A stretch of 64,000 nucleotides of DNA from Gnetum montanum (lineage: Eukaryota; Streptophyta; Gnetopsida; Gnetales; Gnetaceae). The notes below the pieces were generated by a model, which was not told where the DNA came from, did not search any database, and worked only from the letters and a program-made list of their open reading frames with translations. How positions within the stretch are numbered: position 1 is the stretch's first letter; every line of letters starts with the position of its first letter. Below, one piece after another: positions 36,080-49,099 of the stretch. The stretch is from positions 161,174 through 225,173 of the forward strand of contig MNCI01004071.1 in assembly GCA_015680685.1 (NCBI GenBank). Direction: 5' to 3'. The position numbers and the translations under genes are program-made.

Positions 36080-38920
36080 TAGATGGTGCTAAAAGAAAAG
36101 CATGAATTGGAAGTTAGACCATCCCAACTGAGGGACAATTAAGTAAGAGTGAGTAGGAGCCAAGAAAAACCCCAGGAAAAAGAAGTGAAGACCCATGCAA
36201 CAGGACCTCTTTGAGAGGATCCTAAACTGGAATCTATTAGGTAGATTCCTTAGGTTGAAATAGAGTAGTTCCACTGAGATGAGGCACTGAGACCAAAACC
36301 AAGACTTGAGGACAATTTGACTAAAACCTACCTTAATTAGATCAAGCCACATGATGTTTAATGTTCAGTACTCTAAGAACTAAACTTTGCTCCATTCTTG
36401 GATTTTTCTCTAAAAGAAGTAAAGACTAATTATAGAGCTCTCCCATGTGACCAATCATCACTTTCGATGGGGAGTGGTACATGGGAGAGATCTATCTCTT
36501 CTAGAAGAATTGGTAGGTAGATGCCATAGTGAAGATCAAGGACATCAGTGTGTTCTACTTGGTGAAAGCCATCTTGTAGGCTCTTGGCTTGCTTGAACTT
36601 GGGGCCAAGTTGGCATATATCTCAACCTAAGTAGACCTAGAGACTAAAAAAGAGTGGGTCCAGTGATGCTATGGAATGGACTACAAGGATTATCACACAC
36701 TCATAATGGTGGAATGCACTTATTTCAAGATAGTGACTTATCACCTCAGTTTGATGATGAGCCCCAACAAGGTAACTACCTTCTTCACTTATGCATGTGT
36801 TGCTCTAAGTGAAAAATTCCCAGTGAACCTTCCACAACTAATCTATCTGGAGATAGAAAAGTGGTTCAAAGAAAACTAATGTGGAAGGAAATCCCTTCCC
36901 ATTCCCTACCTTGTCAAAAAATTATGTAAAAGGGTAGGGATAGCCCATATGTTAATGACACAATCAAACATGGTTCTACTACCTCTTGGGCCAATATGAT
37001 GAAAGATAAGGTTCCTAGTGTGATCAAGGAAGAGGAGAAACCACCACCCCCACCACCCACTCAAGAAATAATGTTGGATGTTAGCACGGCCCTTGAATGC
37101 ATGTGCGAGATTCATGAGAAACTTCTATAGCAAAAATCTATAGAACTAAGTGGTCATGAGCCATCTGTGTAAAAACCAACCATGAGCCATCTTAATGAAG
37201 TGGCTCAATCTATAATTCATATGGTTGGTGGTGGGTCAATGTTTTCTACCTAGAGAAGCTACCCATGTGCTTAAATCCTAGCAGCTAGGAAGAAACAATG
37301 TCTTTTTCAAGACAACATTAGTTTCCAAATATTTCTAGTAACATCACTACTTTCTCAGTGTTGTTGAAGAAAGTTAAGGAAGCCACCATTCTGGTGATGC
37401 AACACCATGGACAAGAAATGATAGTGGAAGTGGTAATTGATAGAGTGGCATAGGCACTTAATGCACTAGTGATGTCTCTACCAAATGTTACTACACTTGG
37501 ACATGTGCAAGTATCTAGTAGAACCATAAGTAGGAGATTCAGTGCAACCTAGCATAAGAAGTTGTTGGAGTGACTAGTGGGAACTAGACAATGGATTCTA
37601 GATGTCTTTGACCTTCTTGATAATATCACTTCTATGTAGTCACAACTACCTAAGGCCAAGGGCAAGTGTATCATATTGGATGAATAACTTGAAATAGCCA
37701 GAATTGAGAACCAACACTTGGGTGCAAAGGTTGCTAAACTTAGAGCCTACCTCCCTAATCCCATAATACTTGGCCAAGAAAGCACAAGAGATGAAGCTTT
37801 TCAACAACTTCAAAAAAAATAAAGAGAGGCTAAGTATGCAAAGGAGTCGGTAGTTTTTTATCAATCCTTAGTGGATGTAGTGACTTATAGCATGCAGAAG
37901 GACTTGGATCAAACTCTCTAGGAGAACAAGCACCTAATCACTAAAAACCACCACCTATGCAATGTTGGTGCACAGAAATAAGAACTAAAAAAATTTATCC
38001 ATCAATAGTAGAAGTAGCTCACTAAGGTAAATGATGAATTGAGAAGGTTGATAGCAAAGAATTGGAATCTCTAGATGGAGGAGTTGTGTGCCATTCATCA
38101 AAAATATGCAATTGAGATTGTTACCTAGAAAAATGAGGCCTACAAATTTGAGAGGGCCAAGAACCACTACAGGGATCAAGTTGGCTTTTGAAAAGAAAGT
38201 AATAAGAAGCACATCCAAATGGTGAAGAAAAAAGTAAATGAAGCCCTCTAGTAGCTCCAATAATGAGATGATGTCTAGCAGCCCATCTTTGATGGACTAA
38301 ATAAATACAAGAATATAGAAATTTTCATGAAGGAGTTATAGATTGAGGAGATGATGGAGTACATGGAGCTTGACAACCTCCATTATGCAAACTTGGTGGT
38401 GTTGACTATTGGATGACTATGGTCTGAATGAAAGAAGCAAGTGGCCAACTCATACTTGTTGTACAAGGCAGAGTTCAAGACCCATAAGGAGACCAAGTAA
38501 AATCTTGTGATTGGAAATGCAAAACTTAAGATTCTCAAGACAAAGTTCACTAATCAAAGATCAACAAAAAAGAACCTAACCAAAAGAATGAATGACTACT
38601 AGGAGCTGCAAAATGCAATCAAGGCATTCTATGTTGAATGCAAACTTTTCATAGCCTAGTTTATCAATGCAAAGGAGATGTTCCCAGCAATGTCCTATCC
38701 TTGGGATGTTTCCACTCCAGCCCACATTTGTGATATTTCATGGACCATGAATGATCCCAGGGAAAAGAAGGAGAAGATGAAAGTGTTGCTAGACATTTTT
38801 TACATTTCACCAGAAGTTGCACCTGTTGTCAAACAATCACAACCTCCACAGCAACCACCATATGTTTTAGAAGTAGAAGAAATTCCTTCAAAACCTCCTT
38901 CACCTAGGACCATTTGACTT
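36080..38920 (+). pseudogene. Third ORF of element C
   Basis: GEWYMGEIYLF (36472), then the open frame 36676-36879 with NLPQLIYLEIEKWFKEN, followed by PYLVKKLCKRVGI. The long middle half is Lys/Glu/Gln-rich with many stops. The end is open at 38678-38917 (79 codons) with FPAMSYPWDVSTPAHICD, MKVLLDIF and a Pro/Gln-rich tail, QSQPPQQPPYVLE. It shares the domain order of A and B. Function unknown. Confidence 0.65.
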
Positions 38921-39144
38921 TCTTCCTCATCTTTCAGCCATCAAAGGAGTTGGTTATTCATTTTTTTTTATGGTGTTCAATTTTTTTGTCATGAATAAAA
39001 AATGTTGTAATGATTGTAAATTTGTATGCTTGGGCACTTAGCTTTTAGTGTGTTTGTTTTTAGTGTTTGTGTGTTTGTGGTTAGTGAATAATCCCATACC
39101 TTCCCAAATTTTGTAATGAACTCAAGGATGAGTTTTCATTTAGT

Positions 39145-40060
39145 CATGAGGGTATGATGGAATGTGTCTCTTCAGCTATGTTTACGAGATCCAGTCAATG
39201 TGAGGCCATCAACATGATCCAATCAACGCAGGCCAATTAATGTGATCTCATCAATGCATGGTCTAACATGTTGATGCATCTACATCAATGCAATGTCTAT
39301 TGTCACCTATATAAATGCATAAGCTAGCTACATTTATGATATTCATAAGTTAGATTATAGCAAAGCTCTTGTAGTTTTTCTTCCTAGTAGTTAGAATATT
39401 TTTCTAAGTGCCTGTAGTAGGAGTGAGAAGTGTATGGATCTTTGTTCAAACATTAATGTACCTAAGTACTATAATGTGACTAGCAATAAGACAAGCTTTC
39501 CTCATAAACCTTGTAGCATTTGGAATAGCTTAACAATTTACTTAATGCATTTATTATTCATGCATTTTACTTCAATGAATTCTTGTTAAAGTAACTAATA
39601 TAGATTAAATAATGATTAATTAAAGCATATAAGTATGACCACTTTGAACATATGTTTAACACTTGGTAATCCTAGTAGTGCTTAACACTTGGTAACCTAG
39701 TAGCATTATATGTATTAAAGTTGTGTACGTAAAGTGGGAATGGGTGCTTATGTTAGGAATAGTTAGACATTAGTTAATTCTTAGATCAAATAGTTACTAC
39801 AACATTAAAATTACTTTATTCTTTATTCTATATTGACTTAATTCATAAAATATAAAATGATAAAAATCATATTTCTTAGTTACACTTAACCATATACTTG
39901 CACTTGACAAGTGTGATTGGGAAGATAATGATTACAATAATTATATTCACCTCCTAGAGCTAATGTACTTAGGAACTTAAAGTCCTTGGAATTCAACTAG
40001 ATCACTTGTGAATGCTAGTAATTTGTAAGATTGGGAATAGGATATACTTATTGCTCATCA
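39145..40060 (+). repeat. Polypurine tract (39145-39154) and 3' LTR (39155-40060) of element C
   Basis: CATGAGGGTA then TGATGGAATG. The LTR is 906 bp, ends TTGCTCATCA and is followed by ATAGC. TATATAAATG lies near 39308. Confidence 0.9.
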
Positions 40061-40065
40061 ATAGC
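40061..40065 (+). other. Right target-site duplication of element C (ATAGC)
   Basis: Exact repeat of 31137-31141. Confidence 0.9.
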
Positions 40066-40900
40066 CTTTACGAAGACAATAGCTATAACATCCTCGTAAA
40101 CTAATATGTGATTTCTTGGGAAAAAATTAATTGCCAACCTTGAGTTTTAATTTAGTCTTTTTATGTTGTAAATCAATCTCTACAAAATAATATGTACATT
40201 GCAAACCATCTAGTAATGTTTTTGACTCTCTCTTTAGGATTTTGCCAATGTTACCAATAAGTTTACTTTCAACACTTTGAAAACTAAGAGGAAGATTTTC
40301 TAATTCAATCTAGTAAAGAATTTTAGAATAGTCAAAAGAATATGGATTAAAACCCACTTTTCATTCCTGAATAATAAAAGTATTATGTTGATCGATAAAA
40401 AATTTAAGATGTAATAATTTCTCAATCATTTCAGAATTTTCTAGTTCAATAATAAAAAAAATTCAAAGAATAGTGGGCATGTAAAACAATAATTCTACAG
40501 CATTCAAGGATAGCCTAAATCACTAGTGTAAAACTCTTATTTGGGTGAACAAATCTAATAATATGTAGAAACATGTATCATGAAGTAATATCTTTTGATA
40601 TGAACTCATATAAATAATCAAATAAAAAAATCAAAAGCTTCAAAATTATTCATAGTCTCCATATTTAGTTCATTCCTTGCCAAAATAAATTCTACTAGAA
40701 ATCCTTGAGATCGACAAACCATAAATAATTTGTCATGTAATAACTCATATTCTAACAAATTCAAATTCTATTTAATTTGTCATTGAAGTGATCAACAACA
40801 CTATAAATTTTATGAAAAACTTTGGTTAGTGACAACTACAAAAATGATCAAGAAGCTTGAATGATTGCTACAACAAGGAGTGGTATTGAACATGGATTTA
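40066..40900 (-). mobile_element. LINE, 5' part: ORF1 (DUF4283-like) on the minus strand
   Basis: On the minus strand the reading SFDYSKILYXIELENLPL ... LIGNIGKILKRESKTLLDG ... CTYYFVEIDL matches the LINE ORF1/DUF4283 pattern ('..PiWvrl.nLPl....iG..LG....D......ARv.veiDl'). It then reaches a zinc knuckle, RGCYSYCLRKG, cut at this point by element C and continued at 31141 as YVIENFPILNKQ. Two knuckle residues look changed (Cys to Tyr or Phe, His to Tyr). The 5' end of the LINE is not defined. Confidence 0.72.
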
Positions 40901-42150
40901 TGACATTTACAGTTTATTTGAGCATCATATATTTTAATGCTTTGTCACCTCATTTAGTTTAGTCGCTATATTACCATCTTATATTTATATTTTCTCAATA
41001 TAATTGTATTGACATGTGAGTATAAGGTTTGTATAACCTTTGTTTGATTTGATGTTGAAATTTTATTTGTTTTTTAACAACATCTTGGTCTAAGATATAC
41101 ATGGATTAGCATCACAATCATGATGTATTTTATAATAGAACAATACAACAAGTATTAGGAAGGGATTGCTCCATGATGATTCCTCGATTACAATAAGACA
41201 TGTGATGGTTCTAGGATTAGGTCCAAGTTCCTATTCTTATTTCTTGTTATCAATATTTTGGATAAAGATTTGTAGGACATGCTTCTCTATTATTAATGTT
41301 TGGTTACCTTCATTAGAATTGGATTACAACTATTATCAACTTGGGTTAGACTTATTACTAATGAAGTGAAGCTAAGACTCTTTTGAGTTTCAAAATAAGT
41401 TTATAAGATAACATGATAATGGTTTAGGTTACTAATAAATTAGAATGATCATATGATTGATGCTAGATTTAAAAATATATACATTATCTTCAACCTATAT
41501 GGTAAGGAAGATGAAGTGATTCTCAAGAGCTATAATGACACTAAATTAAATTTTTGAGTAATATCAATTTTATGGTGATTCTAGTCAAGGGGAGGTGTTA
41601 GAACTTTAGAATAATTTTCTAGTAATTCTAATTTCTAGCTATCGCCTATTTGATATCATTATATTTTAAGACTCATTACATTCATGGCTATTTTTAACAA
41701 GTGTTTTATAACCATGGGCACCATCCTCTACCTTGTTCTCAATGGCATCAAGTTTATATTCATCTACTAGAATGTGTTTTAATCCTTCCTACATATGTGT
41801 ATGTAGATATTTTAGATTTATCTTGAACTAGATAAAGAAGTATTACTATTATATATGATTAATACTTTGAGCTAACTTAAGAGATTAATAATTTTGTATA
41901 GTCAATGACATGTTTTCATCTCATAATCTAATTCTATTATAGAATCTATTATGAAAAATTGTAATATTAATCTAACATGGATTTTCTTAAAAATATTTGA
42001 TGTAATCATCTTTTATGCTTCTAAGAATATGTAAAACTCTAATATTTAGATTAAGTTCTATTATTATAAATTGGGAAAAAGTTATTTGATTCATGTCAGG
42101 CTTAAAATTTTTTTTAATGGATTTTCAAGCATTTTATTTCACAATCTTAT
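40901..42150. other. AT-rich interval, mostly unassigned
   Basis: No domain recognised. At 41585-41596 a purine-rich run, GTCAAGGGGAGG, precedes TGTTAGAAC, which resembles a polypurine tract and LTR start, but no matching end or promoter was found. Confidence 0.3.
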
Positions 42151-42558
42151 TAAGTGATTTATAATTAATTTCCTGGTATATTTTTAAATATGACACATAA
42201 TGTTCATTCCATATGAGTTAGTCTATGAAACATTTTGAACTCTACTCATATAGTTTAACAGAAAAACCCTAGAAACCACCCAACATGTAGGTTTAATCTT
42301 AGATCATGTCTTAATTGAATGATTAGTAAGAGTTACAGAGCTTGATGAAAATTAAAGGACCCCACAAATAAGTATAAACTTGACTAAAGAAAGAAAAATA
42401 ACACGATAATCAAATAAGAAAAGTTCATTTTAAAGTAAAAGAACTAGTTCTAATGCTTACCTTTAAATTTGAAAAGTTGAAAAAGAAATTAGTAAAAATT
42501 TGGATTAGATCATTAAAAGTTCTAAAAGTAGAAAATCAAGAATAATAAGAATAATTTA
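42150..42558 (+). pseudogene. Integrase C-terminal remnant of another Ty3/gypsy copy (element E)
   Basis: IPYELVYETF (42205) followed by TLETTQHVGLILD and VTELDEN corresponds to the integrase C-terminal region ('PYeLVYG..p.LP.E...kTL......ld.....R...l.eLdE'). The last part reads FKFEKLKKKLVKIWI. It runs almost directly into an LTR, without the third ORF seen in A, B and C. Stops are frequent. Confidence 0.6.
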
Positions 42559-43414
42559 TGTAACATCCTCTTAGGTAATCCCTTTATCCATATTGACATG
42601 TAACTAGAATGCTAATGGACATCATTTTAGTTAGTCACATTGATACATCAATTTCAATGTAGCCCTAGTTTCATCAATGCATCATACCTATATAAATATG
42701 TGTACCCACTATAGTTATGACATCATTTTGTTAAGTAGTTGGTTGAGCTCTGGTAGTTTTTTCTGTGAAAGTTAGAATTTTCCCACTAAGTGCCCATAGC
42801 ATGAATTCAATAGATTTTACATAATTTTATTCAAGTGCCTATTGTACTTGGACACACTTACATGATAGAAATGAAATCAAGATTTATTCTATTCATTGTA
42901 GTGCTTAGCATAACACTTTAACTTACTTTCTTCCAATTTACTTTAATTGTTATTTTATTTTCCATGTAATTAATTAAATATTTTATTCCATCACACTTTG
43001 CAAATTCACATGATTATGATCTATTTGAGCATAAAAGTACTAATACTTGGTAATCCCAGTGGTGAATCACTTGGTACATCTAGTTGTGAAACTCTTGATA
43101 ATCCAATAGCATTATCACATTTTAGGACATGTATAGAAATTTGAGAACATATACTTTATACTTAAACTAGATTAGATTTATTTTATACACTTAGGATAAT
43201 TAGATTTATGTAATATTTTGATATATTTAATATTTTAATAATAATAAAACCCAACCATATATCTCAGTCATACTTAAACATACAACTTAAGCCTACACAA
43301 GTATGATTGGGAAGAAAATGATCAGCATCTTAGTACTTGGCTATCTAAGTTATCTAACAAGCCTCCATCCATGGAATTCATACAATTGGCATAGGATTAC
43401 TCTATAGCTTATCA
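42559..43414 (+). repeat. Diverged LTR of the Athila-like family (element E)
   Basis: R/U5 phrases match the other family LTRs (GAGCTCTGGTAGTTTTTTCT, TAAGTGCCCATAGCATGA). TATATAAATATG near 42691. Ends GCTTATCA. The start is approximate. This is the most diverged LTR of the family. Confidence 0.6.
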
Positions 43415-44928
43415 AATGTGGTTTTATTATTTTACCAAGTTTTTCATATGTCTATGTATTTTATTAGTATTCTACTAATTTGTTATTTTGAAGAATGTAT
43501 CTGTGTTATATTATGATCTTGTTAGCATGCTAGTGAATTTGATATATTATCATATTTTAATTTATGGATTACTAACACTATAAGACTATGAGATAAGCAC
43601 CATGATCTTAATGAATGTTTAACATATTATATAGGTCAAACTTCTAATTCATACAAAGGTCATGAAAAAATAACTAAATTTGAATCCTACACACTAGCAA
43701 AGCATGGAAAAGTACACTATATGATCATGATAAAATCTCATAAAATATCTATGCTTCAAGATAACATGAAATCATGATCAAATGAATAGGCATGAATAGA
43801 AAATCTAGTAGCTATATAATATTAATCATGGACACATAAAGAAAACTAATCACATAAATATAATGATCCAAGTATATATCACATATGTTGTAATAATGAT
43901 CCATGGAATAACATATAGCATGAAATAAGCTACTATCTAAAAAAAATATCTCAATAATACAAGTTCAATAACCAAATACATAAATATCAAATATACATAA
44001 GTCATGCATAAATATCAAGGCTATAATCTAAGAGGAAACATTAATCATTAGCAAATACCACTATTACTATGTTCATGATCCTCCTTCTTCAAACATCCAA
44101 AATAATTTATACACCTAGAAAACATTAATATTTAGCCTTAAGTTTTATCATAACACATAGAAATAGCAAAGTTTCATAAAATTGCTTCAAATCCTTTAAA
44201 ATTGATAAAATTAAGAATCTAATATATTGATAGGATAAATTATAAGATGAGAAACTAAGACACTAAGAGATTAAATGCTAGAATGCAAAACAACTAAGAT
44301 AATGAGAAGCTATGTAAGAATGAAAGCTATGCATGCAAGAATGAAAGTAATATGAGAGCTTGAGAGCTATTTTTGAGAGAATTATGAATAAGTTGTAAAC
44401 CTATTGAGCATAAATCATTATGAGAATGAGATAAAAGAGAAAAAAATGCTCTTTATAAATTAAAAAAAATTAATGAAACACATACAAAAATGGTAGAATA
44501 ATGGATGTCTCTCTCTTGAATTCAGTAGCAAAGGATCACATAGTTATACAAATTAAGAAAGTGAGTGATTATTGGCCTTAACTCCCCTCACAAATAAGGC
44601 TTCTGAATGAGATCTTACCATCTCCTATGTTCAAGGCCTTCAATACCAATTCAGCAATAGAAATAATCTTTTCTACATGAAGGATAATACATCAAGGAAG
44701 TAAAGACTTACCAAACCCATTACCTTGTGCACATGCACATGGGTATGCATCTTATTTTTCAAAGTTTATTTTTCACAAAAAAAATCCTAACCATTTAGAA
44801 AACATGGTAAACAATCTTTGAATATGGATACTAACCATATAGAGGATCTTAACAATTGGTTATTCCTAATTGTGTAATAAAGTCTTTTAAATTAAAAGTT
44901 TTTCTACCTTATATTATTACTATTGATG
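43415..44928. other. AT-rich interval, nothing recognised
   Basis: No open frame above 60 codons and no domain on either strand. A-rich, with the look of old intergenic or element-internal sequence. Confidence 0.4.
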
Positions 44929-45726
44929 GGACGCGATATCGCATCCGCGATATTGCGTCGGCCCCTACAATATCGCGTACGCGATATCGTAGCCCATCGC
45001 CAATTCTATAAATAAGAAGTGGCTTTCTCTTGTTTTCTTATCTATATCTAGACCCTTAGCTAAACTCTGGCAGTTTTACCATTCCAAAGATAGAATAATT
45101 TCCATGTGCCCACAGTAGGAGTCTCAAAGTGAACGGATCTTTATTCGAGCAAATTGTACCTGAGCACACATTTCTGTACGAAAATAAAGACGAACTTTCT
45201 GATAAACCTTGTAGTGCATGGACTAAGCTAATTAGGATTTAATTAATGTTAAATGCTTAAATGCTTTCTTAGATAATTATTCTCTCTCAACCCTCAACTC
45301 CTAGTTAAGTGCATTCAGTACGACCGCTTCGAGCACATGTGCTACACTTGGTAACCTAGTAACGAATAGCGTTTGGTAATCCCAGTAGCGTTGCACTGGT
45401 TCTGGGTGTGTGTGGTAAGTGGAAACGGATACTAATGCTAGGATGATTAAAGCTTAGTTAGTGAAAGTTAGTTACTTAGTTTGTTTACCCTTTCCTCTCT
45501 TAGAATAGGCGATAAAAAGATAAAATTTATAAAAATCATATACCTCAAACTTACTTAACCATACAACTGTGAAAATACAAGTAATTCTGGAAAGACAATG
45601 ATTGATTAACCTTAAGTGTTCTATAAGGCACGTAAGCACTTAGTCCTTGGAGTTCAACCAGATCGCACATGTAACACTCGTATTCATATGGTTGAGTGTA
45701 GGGGTACCTCACCACTCATCAACTAT
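44929..45726 (+). mobile_element. Solo LTR of the Athila-like family with target duplication
   Basis: The LTR (44934-45721, 788 bp) begins TGATGGGACG and ends ACTCATCA. It is bracketed by the perfect 5-bp duplication ACTAT (44929-44933 and 45722-45726). It keeps many CpGs, unlike the other copies, which suggests a younger insertion or less decay. U3 carries CpG-rich palindromes (GCGATATCGC type) at 44940-45000, then CTATAAATAAG. No internal region is present, as expected after LTR-LTR recombination. Confidence 0.92.
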
Positions 45727-46971
45727 TATTATTATAATAAGTATCTTCAATCAACCATCATAAGTATTAAAGGGTGTTTTAGCCAATCCTAAGTTATCTA
45801 GCTAGGCTTCTAAAGTTTTCAATATCTTTGTATCCTTGTATGTGAATCTTAACTATGTTCAATTGTAATGGTTAAAGTATGTAGCAATGTTTATTATTTT
45901 TCCTAGATGAACATCTCCTTTCTAATATAGTGTATTCATATAGTATGCATCTTAGCTTCTATATATGTGTTTTTCAAAACTAAAATTATATTTAATTATA
46001 CTAACACTGATATTTTATTACATCTATGCAAATGCAAAGGATTTCTCACATAGATTAACTTGTATAAAATATATTAGTAGAAGTAAAACCTAAGTATATA
46101 GATGCGTCTAATGTTCATGTAGCTCAAACATGTCTTCTATATAATGCCCTAGAACTAACACTAGTAGCTTAAATAGATCATACAAAGATTGGCTAGAGAT
46201 TTTTCATTTTCTTTTGAGGAAGCTTATTTTGCAACATTCTAATAATACATGTTGCTCATATTCTATTATTTGTAGTAAATAAAGTCAACATAGTTTACCT
46301 TCATGATACTCATTGTTCCATCTTACAGTTTCAACTCAAAGATGGTGGGATCCCATTATTACCCTACTAATTAATGTTCTCATGGATATTGGAATTGTTA
46401 CATGTAGATACTATATTTCATCATGTCTACCACCTCTAATATATTTCCAATAAATTTAAACCTTTTTTGTATTTTTGCCACATTTTCTATCTCTCTAAAA
46501 TTTTCTCTGTAATAAGTATTCAAGCTTGTTCCAAATTTAGTATTTCATCAATATTATCAATAACCCATTTTTGTAGTCATAACCATCCTTCATGGAGCCA
46601 TCCTTGTTACTAAGATTTTTGAATGATATCTTCTAATTTCTTACTACTATTTTTATTTCTCAAGTAGAAAGTTAAGAACTAATATATTGCTAATAAAGCA
46701 TCCAATGGTAATTTTTATGTCAATTGTGAGTCTTGGATCAAGGAAGTATTTTGATCAACTTATGTTTATAGTCTAGTGTGTTTAGTAGAGGTGGTTGGCT
46801 CTTGGAGATTTATCCTTTTTCCTTGGGTCACACTATAAGGTTTCATGCATTATTTTAGGCTATTTTCAGTGATTCCACCTTAATTTAAATGTCCTAGAAT
46901 CATTTTGGCATGTTTACTTAGGTTTTGGCTTACACTTGGATCCAAAAGATGAAGTGTAATTCTTGGGGAGG
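45727..46971. other. Interval with no recognised gene
   Basis: No open frame or domain. A purine-rich run, CTTGGGGAGG, lies at its right edge, immediately before the next LTR start. Confidence 0.35.
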
Positions 46972-47963
46972 TGCATTAACTACCTTATGACTACACAAGG
47001 GTGTTAACTATCTTACATTATAACATCCTTGTAGTTTTGGTTCACCTATCTTCATCTCCCAAGCATTCTAGATCTAGCCAAGCTATGTTCATGAGCCTCC
47101 ATTGATGCTAAGGTACTAACGAACTCTCTCTATTCTTACATGAAAACTATAAATACCCAAGGTGAGTTCTTCTACATAATAGATTAATACTTAGTTATTT
47201 CTTGGAGTTTGTGGCATCCAATTGTATGAAGAGATTTTCCTCCCTTGGATAAGTTGATTTCCTTCCCTATTTTATTTATGTGTGCTTTGAGTCATCGCTT
47301 TCACAAGTACAACTAGAATTTGTCATAGTACTACCATGCTTATGTAGCCTAAAATTTGGTTGATGTGAAGTCTGGTATTTTCCTAGTGAATCAAGCTTAT
47401 GGTTTTTCCTCATTTTACAATTGGTTTCTTAAACATTAAGTACCAAAAACATCATAAAATATTAAAATAATAAAAAATATTTTTTTATTTCTTATTTTTA
47501 TAAGTTGTGATGATTCAAACTTATCTAGGAAGGTCAAAGTTGTATCACATGGTGTTGGGTCATTGAGGTTGTGACTAAGAGCTATTTTATTGCATTTCGT
47601 GTATGATGTTGCATTTGTTCCTTGAGGAATTATGACATGTGTAAGTGTGTGTGAGCATTGCCCTTGTCTTCAGTTGGGATTGCAATGTGTGTGTGTTTAT
47701 TATGTTTTGTTCTTTATAATTATAAAACACATAAAAATCATAAAACATAAAATTATAAATATTCTTTTATCTCTTCCACCATGACAACACGGGTTTGAAT
47801 TGCATTATATGTACCATAGCATCTTTTCTATTTCTTTAAATGCAATGATATACCTGATTATTCTTGGCAATCCATTCAATATTGTGTTCAAAGTTTATGA
47901 CCAAATTGCACCCCAATTCAAATGATATATTTCTTGGTCCAAAACTAGTAGAACCCTTATCAT

Positions 47964-47981
47964 TGATGTTGTTGCTAGGGA
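47964..47981 (+). other. Primer binding site, tRNA-Asp type
   Basis: TGATGTTGTTGCTAGGGA differs from the expected tRNA-Asp complement by transitions only (six positions). It lies one base after an LTR end (CTTATCA), the same spacing as at 10646. Confidence 0.75.
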
Positions 47982-48090
47982 AGACATTGTTGCATTACCT
48001 AGAATACTTGTACAATCTTTATTTTAATTTTTTATTCAAACCTATTGTACATTTCTTAACATAGTATGCATTTTTTGAACACAGATGAGA

Positions 48091-49027
48091 TGGTAGATGA
48101 TGATAAGAATTCACCAAAGACCTCAACAAAAGCACCAAAATAACAAAATTATGTTGCTATATTTGAGCATGTGGATTACTCAACTTTACGATTAGTTATC
48201 TTAACTTATCATCAATATAAGAAGAGAATATGGAATGACGTTCATTGATGTTTTGTAAAGAAACCAATTGTGGTTGTAGAAACAGATCTCAAAGAGGTCC
48301 TCATCAACTTTGGGCTACATGAATTTCACACCTTCTACATGGATTCAAAGCTAGATTTTAATAAGTATGATTCTCAACCAGGGAAAGAGATCTGAGATCA
48401 TATGGTAGAGGAGTAGGTCATTCATGCCTTTTCATTTGATCACTCAAATGAGGAGCAAGGCAAGAAAGTAGAAGTCAAAGACAAAGGACCACTCCATCAA
48501 GAAGGTCTATAGTTAAGGGTTATCAATCATAATGCAACCTGAACCTATGAGGATGATCTTCTCTCTAGGTTCTAGCATCTCCATCTATCTTGACCATCCA
48601 ATGATGATAGTTCCTTCTTGTTTGATTAGGATTATTATCATGACCTTAATGAAGTTTTTTGCATTTGAAAGGAGCATTTTTAGGATAGTACGATCAAACA
48701 CATCAACATGGCTAATTTTTCATTATATAGAGGATACACCAATGATGATCCCTAGATCCATGTTCAAGTATTTGATAATTCTTATTATCTATAAGGAATC
48801 ATTAGTAATTAGTAAAAGTTATGATTGTTCCCTTGCACTTTCATAGAGTAAGTAGCAACTTGATGTAAATTCTTGTCATCTAAGTCAACTTAAGCATGGA
48901 TAGATATGGTTAAAATATTCTACACCAAATTTCAAATCTATTTCCAAATTTCCAACATTTGAAAGAAGATGGCTAGATGGGAGCAATGAGCTCGTGAATC
49001 ACTAGACATCACCATGGAGAGATATCT
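48091..49027 (+). pseudogene. gag remnant interrupted by element alpha
   Basis: ATG at 48091 opens MVDDDKNSPKTSTKAPK, then stops. Near 48830-49027 the frame reads LFPCTFIE, AWIDMVKIFYTKFQIYF and ESLDITMERYLE, matching the capsid pattern 'FP.sl...a..Wy..l...si.sW.dm...F..kf' of Ty3/gypsy gag. The sequence is cut at MERYL by the alpha LTR. Broken by many stops. Confidence 0.55.
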
Positions 49028-49099
49028 TGAAACACCACAACAATTTAGGCTACCACTTATTGACTACAAATTTGACTAAGTGTCAGAATGATGATACTT

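Larger units (their letters stand above)
31142..40060 (+). mobile_element. Element C: Athila-like retrotransposon with internal deletion
   Basis: Two LTRs of 906 bp each (31142-32047, 39155-40060) flank an internal region and a perfect 5-bp target duplication ATAGC surrounds it. Compared with element B, about 4.1 kb is missing: the gag start (32204-32840) joins directly to the integrase part, so capsid, protease, RT and RNase H are absent. The spacer and third ORF are present. It is inserted in the LINE's ORF1 zinc knuckle, in the orientation opposite to the LINE. Confidence 0.9.
46972..49027 (+). mobile_element. 5' end of a further LTR retrotransposon: LTR, primer site, gag
   Basis: LTR about 46972-47962 with TATA (CTATAAATACCC) near 47150 and end CTTATCA. 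A tRNA-Asp-type primer site follows at 47964, and a gag remnant at 48091-49027. The element is cut at 49028 by element alpha. The LTR start is tentative, based on TG after a purine run, because no partner LTR is in the window. Its sequence differs from the A/B/C LTR family. Confidence 0.6.

Noticed and set aside
41585-41610. Polypurine tract plus LTR start (TGTTAGAAC) of another element
   Set aside because: No primer site, promoter or matching LTR end could be found downstream.
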